The position numbers and the translations under genes are program-made. Positions 26,629-35,539 of a stretch of DNA of 64,000 nucleotides are shown here, piece by piece; the stretch's first letter is position 1, and every line of letters starts with the position of its first letter. This DNA is from Methanoregulaceae archaeon (GTDB lineage: Archaea; Halobacteriota; Methanomicrobia; Methanomicrobiales; Methanospirillaceae). The notes beneath the pieces were generated by a model. That model made no database searches and was not told the DNA's origin. It worked only from the letters and a program-made list of their open reading frames with translations. The DNA lies in NCBI GenBank assembly GCA_015660885.1, contig JACTUB010000003.1, forward strand, positions 1 to 64,000, read 5' to 3'.

Positions 26629-27429
26629 TTATGATCCTGACTGGGCTTCCGACAGGGCCTGTCGCGCCATCTCCACGATATTCTGGGCGGCAGTGACTTT
26701 TGGTTTTATCATCCCGAACTCTTTTTTGTCAAAGGATGCCTGTGCCTCTTTGTACAGGCTTTCTGCCCGCTCAATGCGACCCTTCGCTTTTGTCACGTTT
26801 GTGCCCTCACTCCCTGCCATCTCGATCTCCCTCTGTACCGCAAGGACCTGTCCATAGAGATCTTCAAGCATGGACCGGAATTCTTCTGCTTTTTGCGATT
26901 CTTCTTCCAGTTTCTGCCGTCCTTTTTCTTGCATCGCATCTTTTTCCTGCTCATGGCCCTGGATAATAGTCTGGAGCTCATCCTCGACTTCTTTTATCGT
27001 TTCTGCGAGGACGGCAGCAAATTCTGTCCGCTCGTTTCTGGACTCGTCCCATCCCTGGTATGCCTGGTAGGCGCCCCCTGCCGCCGCTCCTCCGATTGCT
27101 CCGGTGATCGCATCACCGGCACTCTGGTCTTTACGCAGGATATTTCCCAGGACACCTCCGATACCCGCTCCTGCGATCGCACCCATGATCCCCTTTGAGA
27201 TCTCCTTGTGCTCACGGTCAACGGTATACATGACCTTGACATTTTCGTTGTCGATGGCGATATCAAGGTGCCCCTGCTCATCGGTATGTTTGACATGCAT
27301 CTGGGCAGTGGTCTCTTTGAGCACCTGCTGCGTTATCTCGGTTCCCCTGAGTGCAAGGTGCGATACGAGACGTTCTGTAAAATCCTGATATTGCGAGGAC
27401 ACACCCTGACTATAGTAAATGAAGACCAT
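26629..27429 (-). CDS. Hypothetical protein with glycine-zipper and coiled-coil regions
   Basis: A 266-residue protein. Residues 1-75 form an alpha/beta domain. Residues 80-125 are Gly- and Ala-rich with zipper spacing (GAIAGAGIGGVLG, GAIGGAAAGGAY), the kind of segment that can insert into or pack at membranes. Residues 130-265 are mostly charged and predicted as coiled coil with EEE and KA heptads. No signal peptide is visible. Function unknown; it may be a membrane-associated structural protein. Transcribed alone. Confidence 0.8.
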   Translation of the reverse strand: MVFIYYSQGVSSQYQDFTERLVSHLALRGTEITQQVLKETTAQMHVKHTDEQGHLDIAIDNENVKVMYTVDREHKEISKGIMGAIAGAGIGGVLGNILRKDQSAGDAITGAIGGAAAGGAYQAYQGWDESRNERTEFAAVLAETIKEVEDELQTIIQGHEQEKDAMQEKGRQKLEEESQKAEEFRSMLEDLYGQVLAVQREIEMAGSEGTNVTKAKGRIERAESLYKEAQASFDKKEFGMIKPKVTAAQNIVEMARQALSEAQSGS

Positions 27430-27598
27430 GATCTCTCTTCTCCTTCTCTGATACAGAGATTTAAAGATGGGGAAGAATATAATCCTGATTTTTTAATCTT
27501 TCCAGTTCACGTAAAATGTCCGGATCAGATCCGGCATTCACGGGAAAAAAAACTGCTCAAAAAGATTTATCGTGCCGGCATTACAGGCATTAGACTGT

Positions 27599-27778
27599 AT
27601 GTGTAAAAGCCCTCTCTGCCCGAATGACTGCCGGACTGTCTCACGAAATAGCCGGACACGGCAACGGCACATGTCCAGGACTTATATCCGGGTCTATGAT
27701 GCACAACGCAGACAGCACTTCGTCCCCGTCGGGTGGTGGTGCCCTGACTGCCACACATTCATGGATGATCTGCGGTAA
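27599..27778 (+). CDS. Small zinc-ribbon-like protein
   Basis: A protein of 59 residues that starts MCKSPLCPNDC and ends GWWCPDCHTFMDD. The two cysteine knuckles (CxxxxCxxxC and CPDC) could bind one zinc. A decayed copy of its 3' end lies at 23175-23222, and a more distant relative at 47246-47383 shares RVYK and CGWLCTDC. The frame is open further upstream to 27572, but ATG 27599 precedes the first Cys. Function unknown; members of this type often belong to DNA or RNA handling, but that is a guess. Confidence 0.6.
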   Translation: MCKSPLCPNDCRTVSRNSRTRQRHMSRTYIRVYDAQRRQHFVPVGWWCPDCHTFMDDLR

Positions 27779-27930
27779 ACACAGGGAGTCCGCCACGACC
27801 TGTCCTGGGGGGGTAACCGGCAACCCTGGCCAATTGCCCGGTTCCTTTCCCTCACAACCCCGCCAGCCGCCGGAGGTCATATCTCTTCGCCATGGCCTCG
27901 GCTTCTTCTGCAGCAGTCCCGTTCCAGGGC

Positions 27931-27996
27931 CTGCGGTATCTTTAATCCACCGTATCATACAGGGTGTTTTTGCTGTCCGCTTTCTTGTACTGTTCG
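27931..27996 (-). pseudogene. Remnant of the 5' end of a membrane protein gene
   Basis: The 66 bases match 53887-53953, which spans the start region and upstream sequence of the small membrane protein at 53527-53913: both read MIRWIKDTAG- or MMQWIKDTAG-like on the minus strand and share the flanking block to their left. Beyond codon 12 the similarity ends. This is a partial duplicate. The rest of 27779-28019 shows no gene. Confidence 0.55.
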
Positions 27997-28019
27997 ATAC
28001 CGGAAGTCAGACCCGGTTT

Positions 28020-28032
28020 AAAATATTTATTA
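28020..28032 (+). promoter_or_regulatory. TATA-box-like promoter of the MntA-HepT pair
   Basis: AAAATATTTATTA lies 34-46 bases before the ATG at 28067, a normal archaeal spacing for a short leader. Confidence 0.45.
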
Positions 28033-28066
28033 ATAGTTCATCACCCACTTTAACATAGGTACAGTA

Positions 28067-28363
28067 ATGAAATCCAACCGTCAGGATATCCTTGCATCCC
28101 TTAAAAAACTGAAGAGAGAAGTGGCACAAGAGTATTCAGTCAAGTCTATCGGGGTGTTTGGCTCAGTCGCCCGGGACGAGCAGACCGGCCAGAGCGATAT
28201 TGATCTTCTGGTGGAGTTCTCAAAGCCGGTGGGTTTTATCACCTTCATACGGCTGGAAAATTTCCTTTCCGAGCAACTCGGGAAACAGGTGGATCTGGTG
28301 ACACCGGATTCTTTAAAACCGGTAATCAGGCAGGATGTGCTCTCCGAGGTCATCTATGTCTAA
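28067..28363 (+). CDS. mntA: MntA-type nucleotidyltransferase antitoxin
   Basis: A 98-residue minimal nucleotidyltransferase. The motif GSVARDEQTGQSDIDLLVEF in outline (GSVARDE, then SDIDLLV) near residues 28-47 gives the GSx10DxD catalytic signature. MntA antitoxins neutralise their HepT partner by transferring AMP to it. The gene overlaps hepT by eight bases, which fits a toxin-antitoxin operon. Confidence 0.93.
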   Translation: MKSNRQDILASLKKLKREVAQEYSVKSIGVFGSVARDEQTGQSDIDLLVEFSKPVGFITFIRLENFLSEQLGKQVDLVTPDSLKPVIRQDVLSEVIYV

Positions 28364-28700
28364 ACGGGAGGTGAAACTCTACCTCACGGATATCGATGAC
28401 GCAATCTCTGCAATACAGTCCTATACGAAAGGCATGACGTACGAGCAGCTGCTCGGGGATCGGAAAACACGCGAGGCGATCATTCTCAATTTTGTGGTGA
28501 TCGGGGAAGCGATCAAGAAAATCCCGCCGGAGATTATCGATCGGCACCCGGATGTTCCCTGGAAAGAGTTTGCGGGAATGCGGGACAAAATGGTGCATGG
28601 GTATTTCCAGATAAGTCCAATGATCATATGGGAGACGAGCCGGCACGATCTCGCACCACTTGCAGCCGGGGTAAAAGCACTGCTCCGGGAATATGCCTGA
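28356..28700 (+). CDS. hepT: HepT-type toxin (HEPN ribonuclease, DUF86)
   Basis: A 114-residue HEPN protein. The motif RDKMVHGYF near residues 81-89 provides the Rx4-6HxY residues: Arg and His for RNA cleavage and the Tyr that MntA modifies with AMP. The start is ATG 28356 (MSKREVKLYL), overlapping the mntA stop region; an earlier start at 28335 would add a non-conserved stretch. The pair is a HepT-MntA toxin-antitoxin system. Confidence 0.93.
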   Translation: MSKREVKLYLTDIDDAISAIQSYTKGMTYEQLLGDRKTREAIILNFVVIGEAIKKIPPEIIDRHPDVPWKEFAGMRDKMVHGYFQISPMIIWETSRHDLAPLAAGVKALLREYA

Positions 28701-28730
28701 ACTGTTTCACTGAGTCATCTCCCACGAAAC

Positions 28731-28880
28731 GCCCTCAACATCCGACCCAACGGCAAAGACTTCCTTATGTATTTCGCCGAAACCCGGCGAGCCGTTCACG
28801 AGCGACTCAACGAACTGCCACACCCCGATGGCACCAGTGCATTCACCGACGAGCTGATCAGCCCCCCTCATTGGCAATGA
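28731..28880 (+). pseudogene. Possible gene remnant after hepT
   Basis: An open frame of 49 codons without a start reads protein-like (NGKDFLMYFAETRRAVHERL and so on) up to a TGA at 28878. It begins 30 bases after hepT. I do not recognise it; it may be the tail of a degraded gene. Confidence 0.35.
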
Positions 28881-29292
28881 ACCTAAGGCCCTCAAAACAG
28901 GCCTTCCTTTCACCGTACCCACGCTAAACCCCATAGCATATCCTTTTCCGCCTCCCAATAGCGTACATTAGCGTTTTATTTCCCCGAAAAAATGCACCCC
29001 GTTTGCCATAAAACGGCAAATTTCACGGTATTTCCAAAACTTGTGCCGGGATTCATCAAAATTTGCAACCTGCACTATTCCAGGTACCCAAAAAACCCCA
29101 ATCAGAGCCCAATGCAGCCCCGGATTATGGGATGGTAGATACTGTGGCGGAAGGTGCCTGAAAAAAGGGATTATCTGTCATTCTCCGACGTGAAAGATAG
29201 GTTGTCGTCGGGTGAAGTATCGTCCCCGGCACGTTACATGCCGGTCTGGATCCCCGTTCAGCCACCGGCGCATCAGGATCCTGTTCACATAT
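28881..29292. other. Non-coding region with a hairpin and a possible decayed R1 fragment
   Basis: No gene is visible. TTTGCC (29002-29007) and GGCAAA (29015-29020) form a six-base inverted repeat with a seven-base loop. At 29097-29130 the string CCAATCAGAGCCC followed by CCCCGGATTA resembles the right end of repeat R1 (CCAATCGGAGCCC ... CCCGGA), so a fragment of that element may survive here. Confidence 0.4.
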
Positions 29293-29300
29293 GTTTATAT
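29293..29300 (+). promoter_or_regulatory. TATA-box-like promoter of the isochorismatase gene
   Basis: GTTTATAT lies 45-52 bases before the ATG at 29345. A strong ribosome binding site, GGGAGGT, follows at 29333-29339. Confidence 0.45.
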
Positions 29301-29344
29301 CCTACGTATAACGGATAATTCAGCAGGTATCAGGGAGGTATTAC

Positions 29345-29956
29345 ATGACAACTACTCATGAGGGAAAACTGGAACTGCTGACCGACAAGAACAGCGTTCT
29401 GGTCCTGGTGGATTACCAGTCCGCGATGTTCAAGGGCGTTGCTTCCGGCGATAAAACGATTATAAAGAATGCAGCAGTCTGCGCAGCAAAGGCTGCAGGT
29501 ATCCTGGGGATTCCGGTCGTTTTGTCAGCGATTAATCCCGAGAAGCTGGGGAAATTTATTCCTGAAATTACTCAATTGTTTCCCGGCCAGGAAGCATTCG
29601 CCCGGAAAATACCCAGCTTTGACGCATTTGAAGATGAAAAGACCTGGAATGCTTTTAAGAAGACGGGCAGGAAGAAGCTGGTCGTTTCCGGATTGTGGAC
29701 AAGCATGTGCTTTGCCTATACCGCACTTCATGCGTTAAAGGAAGGATATGAGGTATATGGACTCATGGATGCTGCAGGTGATTCCACGGCGGACGCTCAC
29801 CAATTCGGCATCGAACGAATGCTCCAGGTCGGGGTGGTCCCCATTACGCTCGAGTCGCTGGTATCGGAATGGATGCATGACTGGGCTAACCCGAAGGCAG
29901 GCGAGCTGGTCAAAGAAGTGTATACCCGGTATGGGGCAATGATCGGGATGGAATGA
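29345..29956 (+). CDS. Isochorismatase-family cysteine hydrolase
   Basis: A 203-residue protein. The family triad is present: Asp in VLVDYQ near residue 22, Lys in ARKIPSF near residue 83, and Cys in TSMCFAYTA near residue 121. Enzymes of this superfamily hydrolyse amides or esters such as nicotinamide-like substrates; the actual substrate is unknown. A good GGGAGGT site and TATA box precede the gene, which appears monocistronic. A second family member at 54079 differs by lacking the Cys. Confidence 0.92.
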   Translation: MTTTHEGKLELLTDKNSVLVLVDYQSAMFKGVASGDKTIIKNAAVCAAKAAGILGIPVVLSAINPEKLGKFIPEITQLFPGQEAFARKIPSFDAFEDEKTWNAFKKTGRKKLVVSGLWTSMCFAYTALHALKEGYEVYGLMDAAGDSTADAHQFGIERMLQVGVVPITLESLVSEWMHDWANPKAGELVKEVYTRYGAMIGME

Positions 29957-30021
29957 AGGGTTCTGTTGCGCAGGATATATAACCGGAAAGCATCCTGCAG
30001 GAAAACGCGGGGCCTTTATAT

Positions 30022-30534
30022 TCAGGTAAATGATTCAGTAAATGCCGGGGTGGGATTTAGCGTGTAATAGGGAAACGTTTTTTCCGACAGGGTCGCAGTA
30101 ACGATGTCTGATCCTCCAGCAGAAACAAACACATTCTGCGTATAATCTTCATAGCCGATTTTTGTGATTTTAACGGTGTGGGGGCCGCTCTCTGTTGTTG
30201 TTGTTAAACTATCCCGTCCGGTGGGAGTATCCCCAACGTACATCCCATCGATATATACAGAGCATGCCGGTGGTGACGACCAGATTATAAGGGACCCTGT
30301 GCTTTGGGATAACGTCCCCGGGGATGTTTCTGGTGAGAGAGGGAACGGAGGCGGGGTCGCTGCCAACGTCACACCGGGTGTTTGAACCGGGGTTTCCTGC
30401 AACGTACTCGTTGACGGTGTGGCTGTTTCTGTGGGTGATGTATATCGGATACATCCGGAGCCGCACGTAAAAAAAATAATGCATCCGGCCAGGATCACCG
30501 GGAAAATGAATGAAGGAAAGGAATACCTTTTCAT
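30022..30534 (-). CDS. PEGA-domain lipoprotein
   Basis: A 170-residue secreted protein. An N-terminal hydrophobic segment ends in CGSGC, a lipobox-like site; a linker rich in Thr, Pro and Ser follows (residues 31-80), then one PEGA domain (residues 82-150: GSLIIWSSPPACSVYIDG, VGDTP, HTVKITKIGYEDY). PEGA domains are extracytoplasmic beta-sandwich modules common on archaeal surfaces. It is probably anchored to the outside of the cytoplasmic membrane. It is divergent from the ABC exporter genes. Confidence 0.88.
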   Translation of the reverse strand: MKRYSFPSFIFPVILAGCIIFFTCGSGCIRYTSPTETATPSTSTLQETPVQTPGVTLAATPPPFPLSPETSPGTLSQSTGSLIIWSSPPACSVYIDGMYVGDTPTGRDSLTTTTESGPHTVKITKIGYEDYTQNVFVSAGGSDIVTATLSEKTFPYYTLNPTPAFTESFT

Positions 30535-30650
30535 TAAACACCATGAGGCGACTTCAGAGTATTATGCCTGTTGGTTTTTTTGTTCTGGTGCAGCTGCGGG
30601 ATGTTTAAATACTGGATATTGCGCAAGACATCTGAGGAGCTGAACCACGA

Positions 30651-31580
30651 GTGACCGCGGTAATTCACGCTTCAGACCTGACAAAAGTATTTGGTAAAAG
30701 CACTGCCGTAGACCATATCTCGTTCGACGTCCGGCAAGGTGAGATTTTCGGCTTTCTCGGCCCGAACGGTGCCGGCAAGACCACCACCACCCGGATGCTG
30801 ACCGGTGTCATTCCACCGGATGACGGGAGCGCCACAGTACTCGGCTATGATATCCGGTCAGAGCCGGTGCAGGCAAAGCAGCGATTCGGCGTGGTCCCGG
30901 AAACCTCCAATGCATATACCGATCTTACCGCATGGCAGAACCTGATGCTGATGGGGGAGCTGTACGGGGTTGCCCGCGCTCAGGCCGCACGGCGGTCATC
31001 CGAATTGCTCACGGTGCTTGGTCTCATTGATCGCAGGGACCAGAAGGTCCAGGCATATTCCAAGGGCATGAAACAGCGGCTCATCCTTGCCATGGCGCTC
31101 CTCCATGAACCAAAGCTCCTCTTCCTGGATGAGCCCACGAGCGGTCTCGATGTTCAGAGCACCCAGATGATCCTCGCCATGCTGCGGGACATGAACCGGG
31201 ACGGGACCACCATTTTCCTCACCACGCATAACATGGAGGACGCAAACCGGCTCTGTCACCGGGTTGGTATTATAAGAAATGGCAGGATGGTTGCAATCGA
31301 TGCTCCCGAAAAACTCAAAACGGCGATCGACCGGGTGCACACGATCGAAGTGAGTTTTGACCGCGAAGTAGCCGGTGACGCCCTTGCAGCACTCCCGGGG
31401 GTGACCGGGGTGAAAAGGATCGGGGACAAATGGCAGCTCACCGCAGAAAAACAGGATGCCGTCATCTTGTCTCTGGCAGCCTTCAGCCAGCAAAACCATG
31501 CAGCGATTGTCACGCTCAACACGCTTGTCCCCTCGCTCGACGATGCCTTTCTCAGGCTGACCCGGGAGGGATCACCATGA
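30651..31580 (+). CDS. ABC transporter ATP-binding protein (ABC-2 type)
   Basis: A 309-residue ATPase with Walker A GPNGAGKTTTT near residues 39-49, signature YSKGMKQRLILAMAL, Walker B LFLDEPTSGLD and H-loop THNMEDA. The start is GTG at 30651 behind a GGAG site. It overlaps the permease gene by four bases. It is the second exporter of this type in the window and closely resembles the one at 16448. Confidence 0.95.
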   Translation: MTAVIHASDLTKVFGKSTAVDHISFDVRQGEIFGFLGPNGAGKTTTTRMLTGVIPPDDGSATVLGYDIRSEPVQAKQRFGVVPETSNAYTDLTAWQNLMLMGELYGVARAQAARRSSELLTVLGLIDRRDQKVQAYSKGMKQRLILAMALLHEPKLLFLDEPTSGLDVQSTQMILAMLRDMNRDGTTIFLTTHNMEDANRLCHRVGIIRNGRMVAIDAPEKLKTAIDRVHTIEVSFDREVAGDALAALPGVTGVKRIGDKWQLTAEKQDAVILSLAAFSQQNHAAIVTLNTLVPSLDDAFLRLTREGSP

Positions 31581-32332
31581 ACCCGGCCGGACTTCCCGAA
31601 CAGTTGCGGCGGGCATGGGCGATCGCGAAGAAAGATATCCGCCTCTATTACGCCAAGAATTCTGTGCTCGTCTTCGGAATTCTCATGCCGGTCTTCCTGT
31701 TTCTTGCCTTCTTCACGGGCAGCAGGCAGCTCCCGCTTGCATTCCTGATACCGGGGCTCGTCGGGACGGCACTCCTTTTCACTGCCACGGCCATATCTCC
31801 CGCCATCTTTTCATGGGAAGGGCGGCATGGGACTCTTGAACGGCTCGCCTCCTGCCCGGTCACCACCGAAGCGATCGTCCTCGGTGATATGATCGCCTCC
31901 ATCCTCTACGGTATCGGAATTACCCTTATCACGGTCTTCATCGGGCTGGCGCTCGGTCTTTCCCTTCTTCACGGGATTACCATGATTGTTTCAATCCTCC
32001 TCGCCGCGTGCTGTTTTTCTGCAATCGGGATGCTCCTTGCCGTCCCACCCACGAGCGAGCCGTCGACCCCCATGATGCTTTCTTTACTCATCAAGTTCCC
32101 GCTTATCTTCATCTCCGGTATTTTCATCCCGCTGGAACAGATGCCGGGCTGGGGGCTGGTGCTTGCGGTCTTCTCCCCGCTCACCTATTTCACGGATCTT
32201 GTACGCTATTCTTTTATCGAAACGCATTATTTCCCCGTGCTGATCGATATATCTGCACTTGCTCTGTTCACCCTGGTGTTCACGGCTGGCACGATGTACC
32301 TGCACAAGAGGACGATGCCGAAAAGGTTGTGA
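31577..32332 (+). CDS. ABC-2 type transporter permease
   Basis: A 251-residue membrane protein of the YadH/NodJ type, with about six hydrophobic segments and the cytoplasmic loop WEGRHGTLERLASCPV that couples to the ATPase. The start ATG at 31577 overlaps the ATPase stop (ATGA). PTSEPSTPMM and ISGIFIPLEQMPGW are typical of the family. The exported substrate is unknown. The radical SAM gene follows after one base. Confidence 0.93.
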   Translation: MNPAGLPEQLRRAWAIAKKDIRLYYAKNSVLVFGILMPVFLFLAFFTGSRQLPLAFLIPGLVGTALLFTATAISPAIFSWEGRHGTLERLASCPVTTEAIVLGDMIASILYGIGITLITVFIGLALGLSLLHGITMIVSILLAACCFSAIGMLLAVPPTSEPSTPMMLSLLIKFPLIFISGIFIPLEQMPGWGLVLAVFSPLTYFTDLVRYSFIETHYFPVLIDISALALFTLVFTAGTMYLHKRTMPKRL

Positions 32333-32333
32333 A

Positions 32334-33047
32334 ATGACGCTGATGGTAAAGGAAATCCAGGCAAAAACCATTCTTTCTGTATCGAAGGTCTATCCCTACG
32401 TTATTAACCCCTATACAGGTTGCCAGCATGCCTGCTCTTACTGCTATGCACGCTTTATGAAACGGGTGACCGGGCACAAAGAACCCTGGGGTGAATTCGT
32501 CGATGTCAAAATCAACGCCGCAGATTTACTACGAGTTGAAATACATAAGAAGAAGCGGGGAAGAGTCTGGGTAAGCGGAGTGTGTGACCCGTACCAGCCC
32601 CTGGAAGCAAGATACAAACTGACCCGGCAATGTCTGGAAATACTAGCTCAAAATAACTGGCCGGTGATAATCCAGACACGTTCTCCCTTAGTCCTGCGTG
32701 ACATAGACATTATCAGGGATGCCCGGGATTTTGAGGTCGGTCTTTCTGTCACCACCGCGGACGAACGCATCAGGAAATTATTCGAACCCCATGCACCACC
32801 AATAAGCGACAGGATAAAGGCACTCGATGAATTGCACAGAGCCGGTATCAGGACGTATGCCATGATCGCCCCGGTACTCCCGGGAGCAGAAGGGCTTGCA
32901 GACCTCCTTAAAGGAAAGATCGACTATGTATTGATAGACCGCATGAACTATCACTATGCCGACTGGGTGTACCGAAAACATGGGCTGGAGGATAAGCTCA
33001 CGGATGATTTCTTTTACCGGACGAGGCAGGGACTTGCCTCTCTGTGA
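32334..33047 (+). CDS. Radical SAM protein (SplB-like)
   Basis: A 237-residue radical SAM enzyme. The cluster motif is CQHACSYCYARF near residues 31-42 (CxxxCxxC), and the surrounding NPYTGCQHACSYCYAR is typical of the SplB/Rv2578c-like group. WVSGVCDPYQPLE is another group motif. The start is ATG 32334, one base after the permease stop. These proteins are near relatives of spore photoproduct lyase but their substrates are mostly unknown. Confidence 0.9.
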   Translation: MTLMVKEIQAKTILSVSKVYPYVINPYTGCQHACSYCYARFMKRVTGHKEPWGEFVDVKINAADLLRVEIHKKKRGRVWVSGVCDPYQPLEARYKLTRQCLEILAQNNWPVIIQTRSPLVLRDIDIIRDARDFEVGLSVTTADERIRKLFEPHAPPISDRIKALDELHRAGIRTYAMIAPVLPGAEGLADLLKGKIDYVLIDRMNYHYADWVYRKHGLEDKLTDDFFYRTRQGLASL

Positions 33048-33292
33048 GGTACAGGAAAGAGGGAAAACGGGGAAAACAAGTATGAAGGCAGGAGCTGAAT
33101 CAGGCCGATAGTTCAATCCCATATCGCGCGATAAAGAAATCTGGTGGTAAAAGGCGAATGTATCACCTGACGGCTTCATATCTCCCGGAGGTATGCTATT
33201 CTTTACGGGATCGATAAAGAGGCAAAACTAATGATTGTTCAGGAGATCCTGTCATTGAACAGGCTCATAAAAAATACGGGTAGTAGTGACTT

Positions 33293-33454
33293 TTGTTTTT
33301 TTGTTTTTTATATCCTGTCCTGGCGGGGAGCATCGCAGTCACTGCCGGGATCTGGTTTGCCGGAAAGACCGGGATCTCCCTTGCGTTTATCGGTGCTGCA
33401 ATCCTGTTTCTGCCGCTCTTTGTCTTCCTGCCGAAGCTGATGCAGCAGGTATGA
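33293..33454 (+). CDS. Small membrane protein, coupled to the next gene
   Basis: An open frame of about 53 codons, with TTG as the only start candidate, encodes two hydrophobic segments: AGSIAVTAGIWFAG and a long FIGAAILFLPLFVFLPK. It ends in TGA overlapping the ATG of the next gene (ATGA at 33451-33454). The composition is typical of a real membrane protein. The T-rich start region (33291-33309) makes the N-terminus uncertain. Confidence 0.55.
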   Translation: MFFCFLYPVLAGSIAVTAGIWFAGKTGISLAFIGAAILFLPLFVFLPKLMQQV

Positions 33455-33618
33455 AAGCGGACACGGATGCGGTCATCGATGCGCTCGGGAAGAATGAGGA
33501 GGTGAAAAAAGTGTTCCGGACCTTGTTCGTTGCGATGGCCGGGCTGGTGCTGGCACGGGTTGTGGACCCGGTGACAGCTCAGCAGGTGGTCGGGATTATC
33601 ACGGGGGTGGGGGGGTGA
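33451..33618 (+). CDS. Small membrane-associated protein
   Basis: A 55-residue protein with a charged N-terminus (KADTDAVIDALGKNEEVKK) and a C-terminal hydrophobic helix (LFVAMAGLVLARVV) ending in Gly. Its ATG overlaps the TGA of the preceding small membrane protein, so translation is likely coupled. Function unknown. Confidence 0.6.
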   Translation: MKADTDAVIDALGKNEEVKKVFRTLFVAMAGLVLARVVDPVTAQQVVGIITGVGG

Positions 33619-33664
33619 GATAATCGCCCCCCTCATTTATCCTCCGTTGGGGAGACCTGAGAAG

Positions 33665-33868
33665 TCAGGCCTCGTAAGCAACAAGGATTGCCCCGGTGTC
33701 CTTTTCTGTGGCTTTTATCTTTGCGATCTCCGCCGCAGTAAGTTTTTTGTAAGGATGAACCTTCTCATAGGCAATCAGGGTCACTCCAAGTTTCTGTTCG
33801 AGGGCACGGATCTCCCTGATGGGTGCCTCAGCGAGTTTTGCCGGTCGTACACACTCCATAAAGATCAC
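33665..33868 (-). CDS. Small conserved-looking hypothetical protein
   Basis: A 67-residue soluble protein, with EIRALEQKLGVTLIAYEK and AKIKATEKDTGAILVAYEA repeating a similar helix-strand pattern (E/K-rich helix, then GVTLIAYE or GAILVAYE). The regular composition supports a real gene. The internal duplication suggests two small alpha-beta units. Function unknown. Confidence 0.65.
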   Translation of the reverse strand: MIFMECVRPAKLAEAPIREIRALEQKLGVTLIAYEKVHPYKKLTAAEIAKIKATEKDTGAILVAYEA

Positions 33869-34405
33869 TTCAAGACTACCCTATCCAGGCCGGAGTAAAT
33901 AAATTATCCCGTACATACATTGGGGATAGTCCTGGTTTTTCTGAGTTGCATGAGGCTAGCTGCCGATTGGTATGTGATAGTTCAGTAACTGTCCAGTACC
34001 TCCCGTTGATGACAAATAAGGGCGGTTTATAGAATGACCATCAACATTCAATAATCCGGCAGGAAGCACATCTGTTTCATGACCGATATCAGGGAGATGG
34101 AAATAAGCCCTGCACGGGCTCCGATTCCCTCCCCGATTCTCACCAAAAAAGCGAAAAACCCGTAAAACCGTCTTTGTGAGTTCCTGGGAAAGATACAACC
34201 AATAATCGCCCTGTTAACCGAAATACGACAGATCTGCACCTCACCTTTCGGCTGGCAAAGCCCATTAAATCGAGCTGTTTTTGCCCCCTTGTTTATCTCA
34301 TCCAACCCAAGAAATGCCGCCAGAACGCGAATATGTGGGTCATTTTCTCCGACAGTTGTATGAGAAAAATGGGAGGGGAAGAATGGAAGGTATAATCGGG
34401 AGCGT
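33869..34405. other. Region without a convincing gene
   Basis: Two minus-strand frames, 34048-34422 and 33956-34198, overlap and each gives a partly protein-like reading that changes frame near 34190. This could be a frameshifted remnant, but no family is recognisable and the evidence is weak. Confidence 0.35.
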
Positions 34406-35539
34406 TCACCCTTGTATCGCATCGGGCCGGATCGTGTTCATGAACCGGTCCCGGATCTCGCGAGGGGTGAGCGGGATGTTGGGGACATATGAGTTGCCCG
34501 GCCGGATTACCACGTGGATGAACGAGGGGCCTTGTTCAGGGGATGCAAGTGCCCTGCCAGTTTCTTCTGCAGAGGCAACCTTTGCCGTCTGCTCAAAACC
34601 GCACGCACGGGCATAGAGTTCCAGGTCAACCTGCCGGTATGAGGGGGTTATCTGGTTGCCGGTGCTGCCGAATACCCCGTTATCAAGGCAGACAATGGTG
34701 AGGTTATGCGGCTTTTTCCCCGCGATCACCGGGAGGATGGCAGTGCCGAGCAGGCTTCCATCCCCGTCGATGACAATAGTTCTGCGGCGTGAAGAGAGCG
34801 CAATCCCAAAACCAAGGGAGGATGCCTGCGTGTAGCTGCCAAGCATGTAGAAATTTTCCTTGCGATCCCCTGTCCAGAACAGTTCCTTGCTGGGAAAACC
34901 GATATTCGAAACGACCGCGGCATCATGGAGATGCGGGACAAGTGCCCGGATTGCGTCCAATCTGGTCATTGTCGGAGAGGGAACGGTTCGATTATGGACA
35001 ATATGCATGTGCCGGGATCGGTCAGGGGTATCTTCCTGCAGTTCACCCGCCGCATCCCCCTCCCAGCATTGCGGTGAGACCAGGGCAACGGCCGGGGTGT
35101 GGCAGCGGAATGCGGTATCGATCGTTTCTGAGATCCAGTCGAACTCACGCGGATGATGAACGGTGACAAACGGGATGTCAGCAGCCTTGAGAATACCGGG
35201 GAGGGCTGTATTGAACGGAACCTGCGCCGGGATGGTCTCCTTGTAGACTCCCCGCCAGCTCGCGATCACCGGGAGGGGCAGTTCATAGGTCCGTGAAAGC
35301 GATAGGAGTGCATTGAGCATGTTGCCAAGGCCCGAGCTCTGGATGAACATTGCAGGTTTTCGCCCGGCAAGGTATGCACCTGCGCAGACACCCACCCCGT
35401 CTTCCTCCCTAAGGAGTTCTATGGTTTCAAACGATTCAGGAAGAAGCCTAAAGAGCTCTTTTGCCTTGTCGCACGGTAATGAGGCGGCAAGAGTGATGCC
35501 CTGGTCTCTCAGGAGGGAAATAAGCGTATCTTCATGCAT
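34406..35539 (-). CDS. comDE: Sulfopyruvate decarboxylase, fused ComDE
   Basis: A 377-residue enzyme that converts sulfopyruvate to sulfoacetaldehyde in coenzyme M synthesis. Residues 1-170 correspond to the ComD (Pyr) half and residues 190-377 to the ComE (PP) half, split into separate subunits in some methanogens. The thiamine diphosphate motif GDGSLLG, followed some 25 residues later by CLDNGVFGSTG, is near residues 255-290. It overlaps the cysteate synthase gene by eight bases and is the last gene of the operon. Cytosolic; ThDP- and Mg-dependent. Confidence 0.96.
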   Translation of the reverse strand: MHEDTLISLLRDQGITLAASLPCDKAKELFRLLPESFETIELLREEDGVGVCAGAYLAGRKPAMFIQSSGLGNMLNALLSLSRTYELPLPVIASWRGVYKETIPAQVPFNTALPGILKAADIPFVTVHHPREFDWISETIDTAFRCHTPAVALVSPQCWEGDAAGELQEDTPDRSRHMHIVHNRTVPSPTMTRLDAIRALVPHLHDAAVVSNIGFPSKELFWTGDRKENFYMLGSYTQASSLGFGIALSSRRRTIVIDGDGSLLGTAILPVIAGKKPHNLTIVCLDNGVFGSTGNQITPSYRQVDLELYARACGFEQTAKVASAEETGRALASPEQGPSFIHVVIRPGNSYVPNIPLTPREIRDRFMNTIRPDAIQG

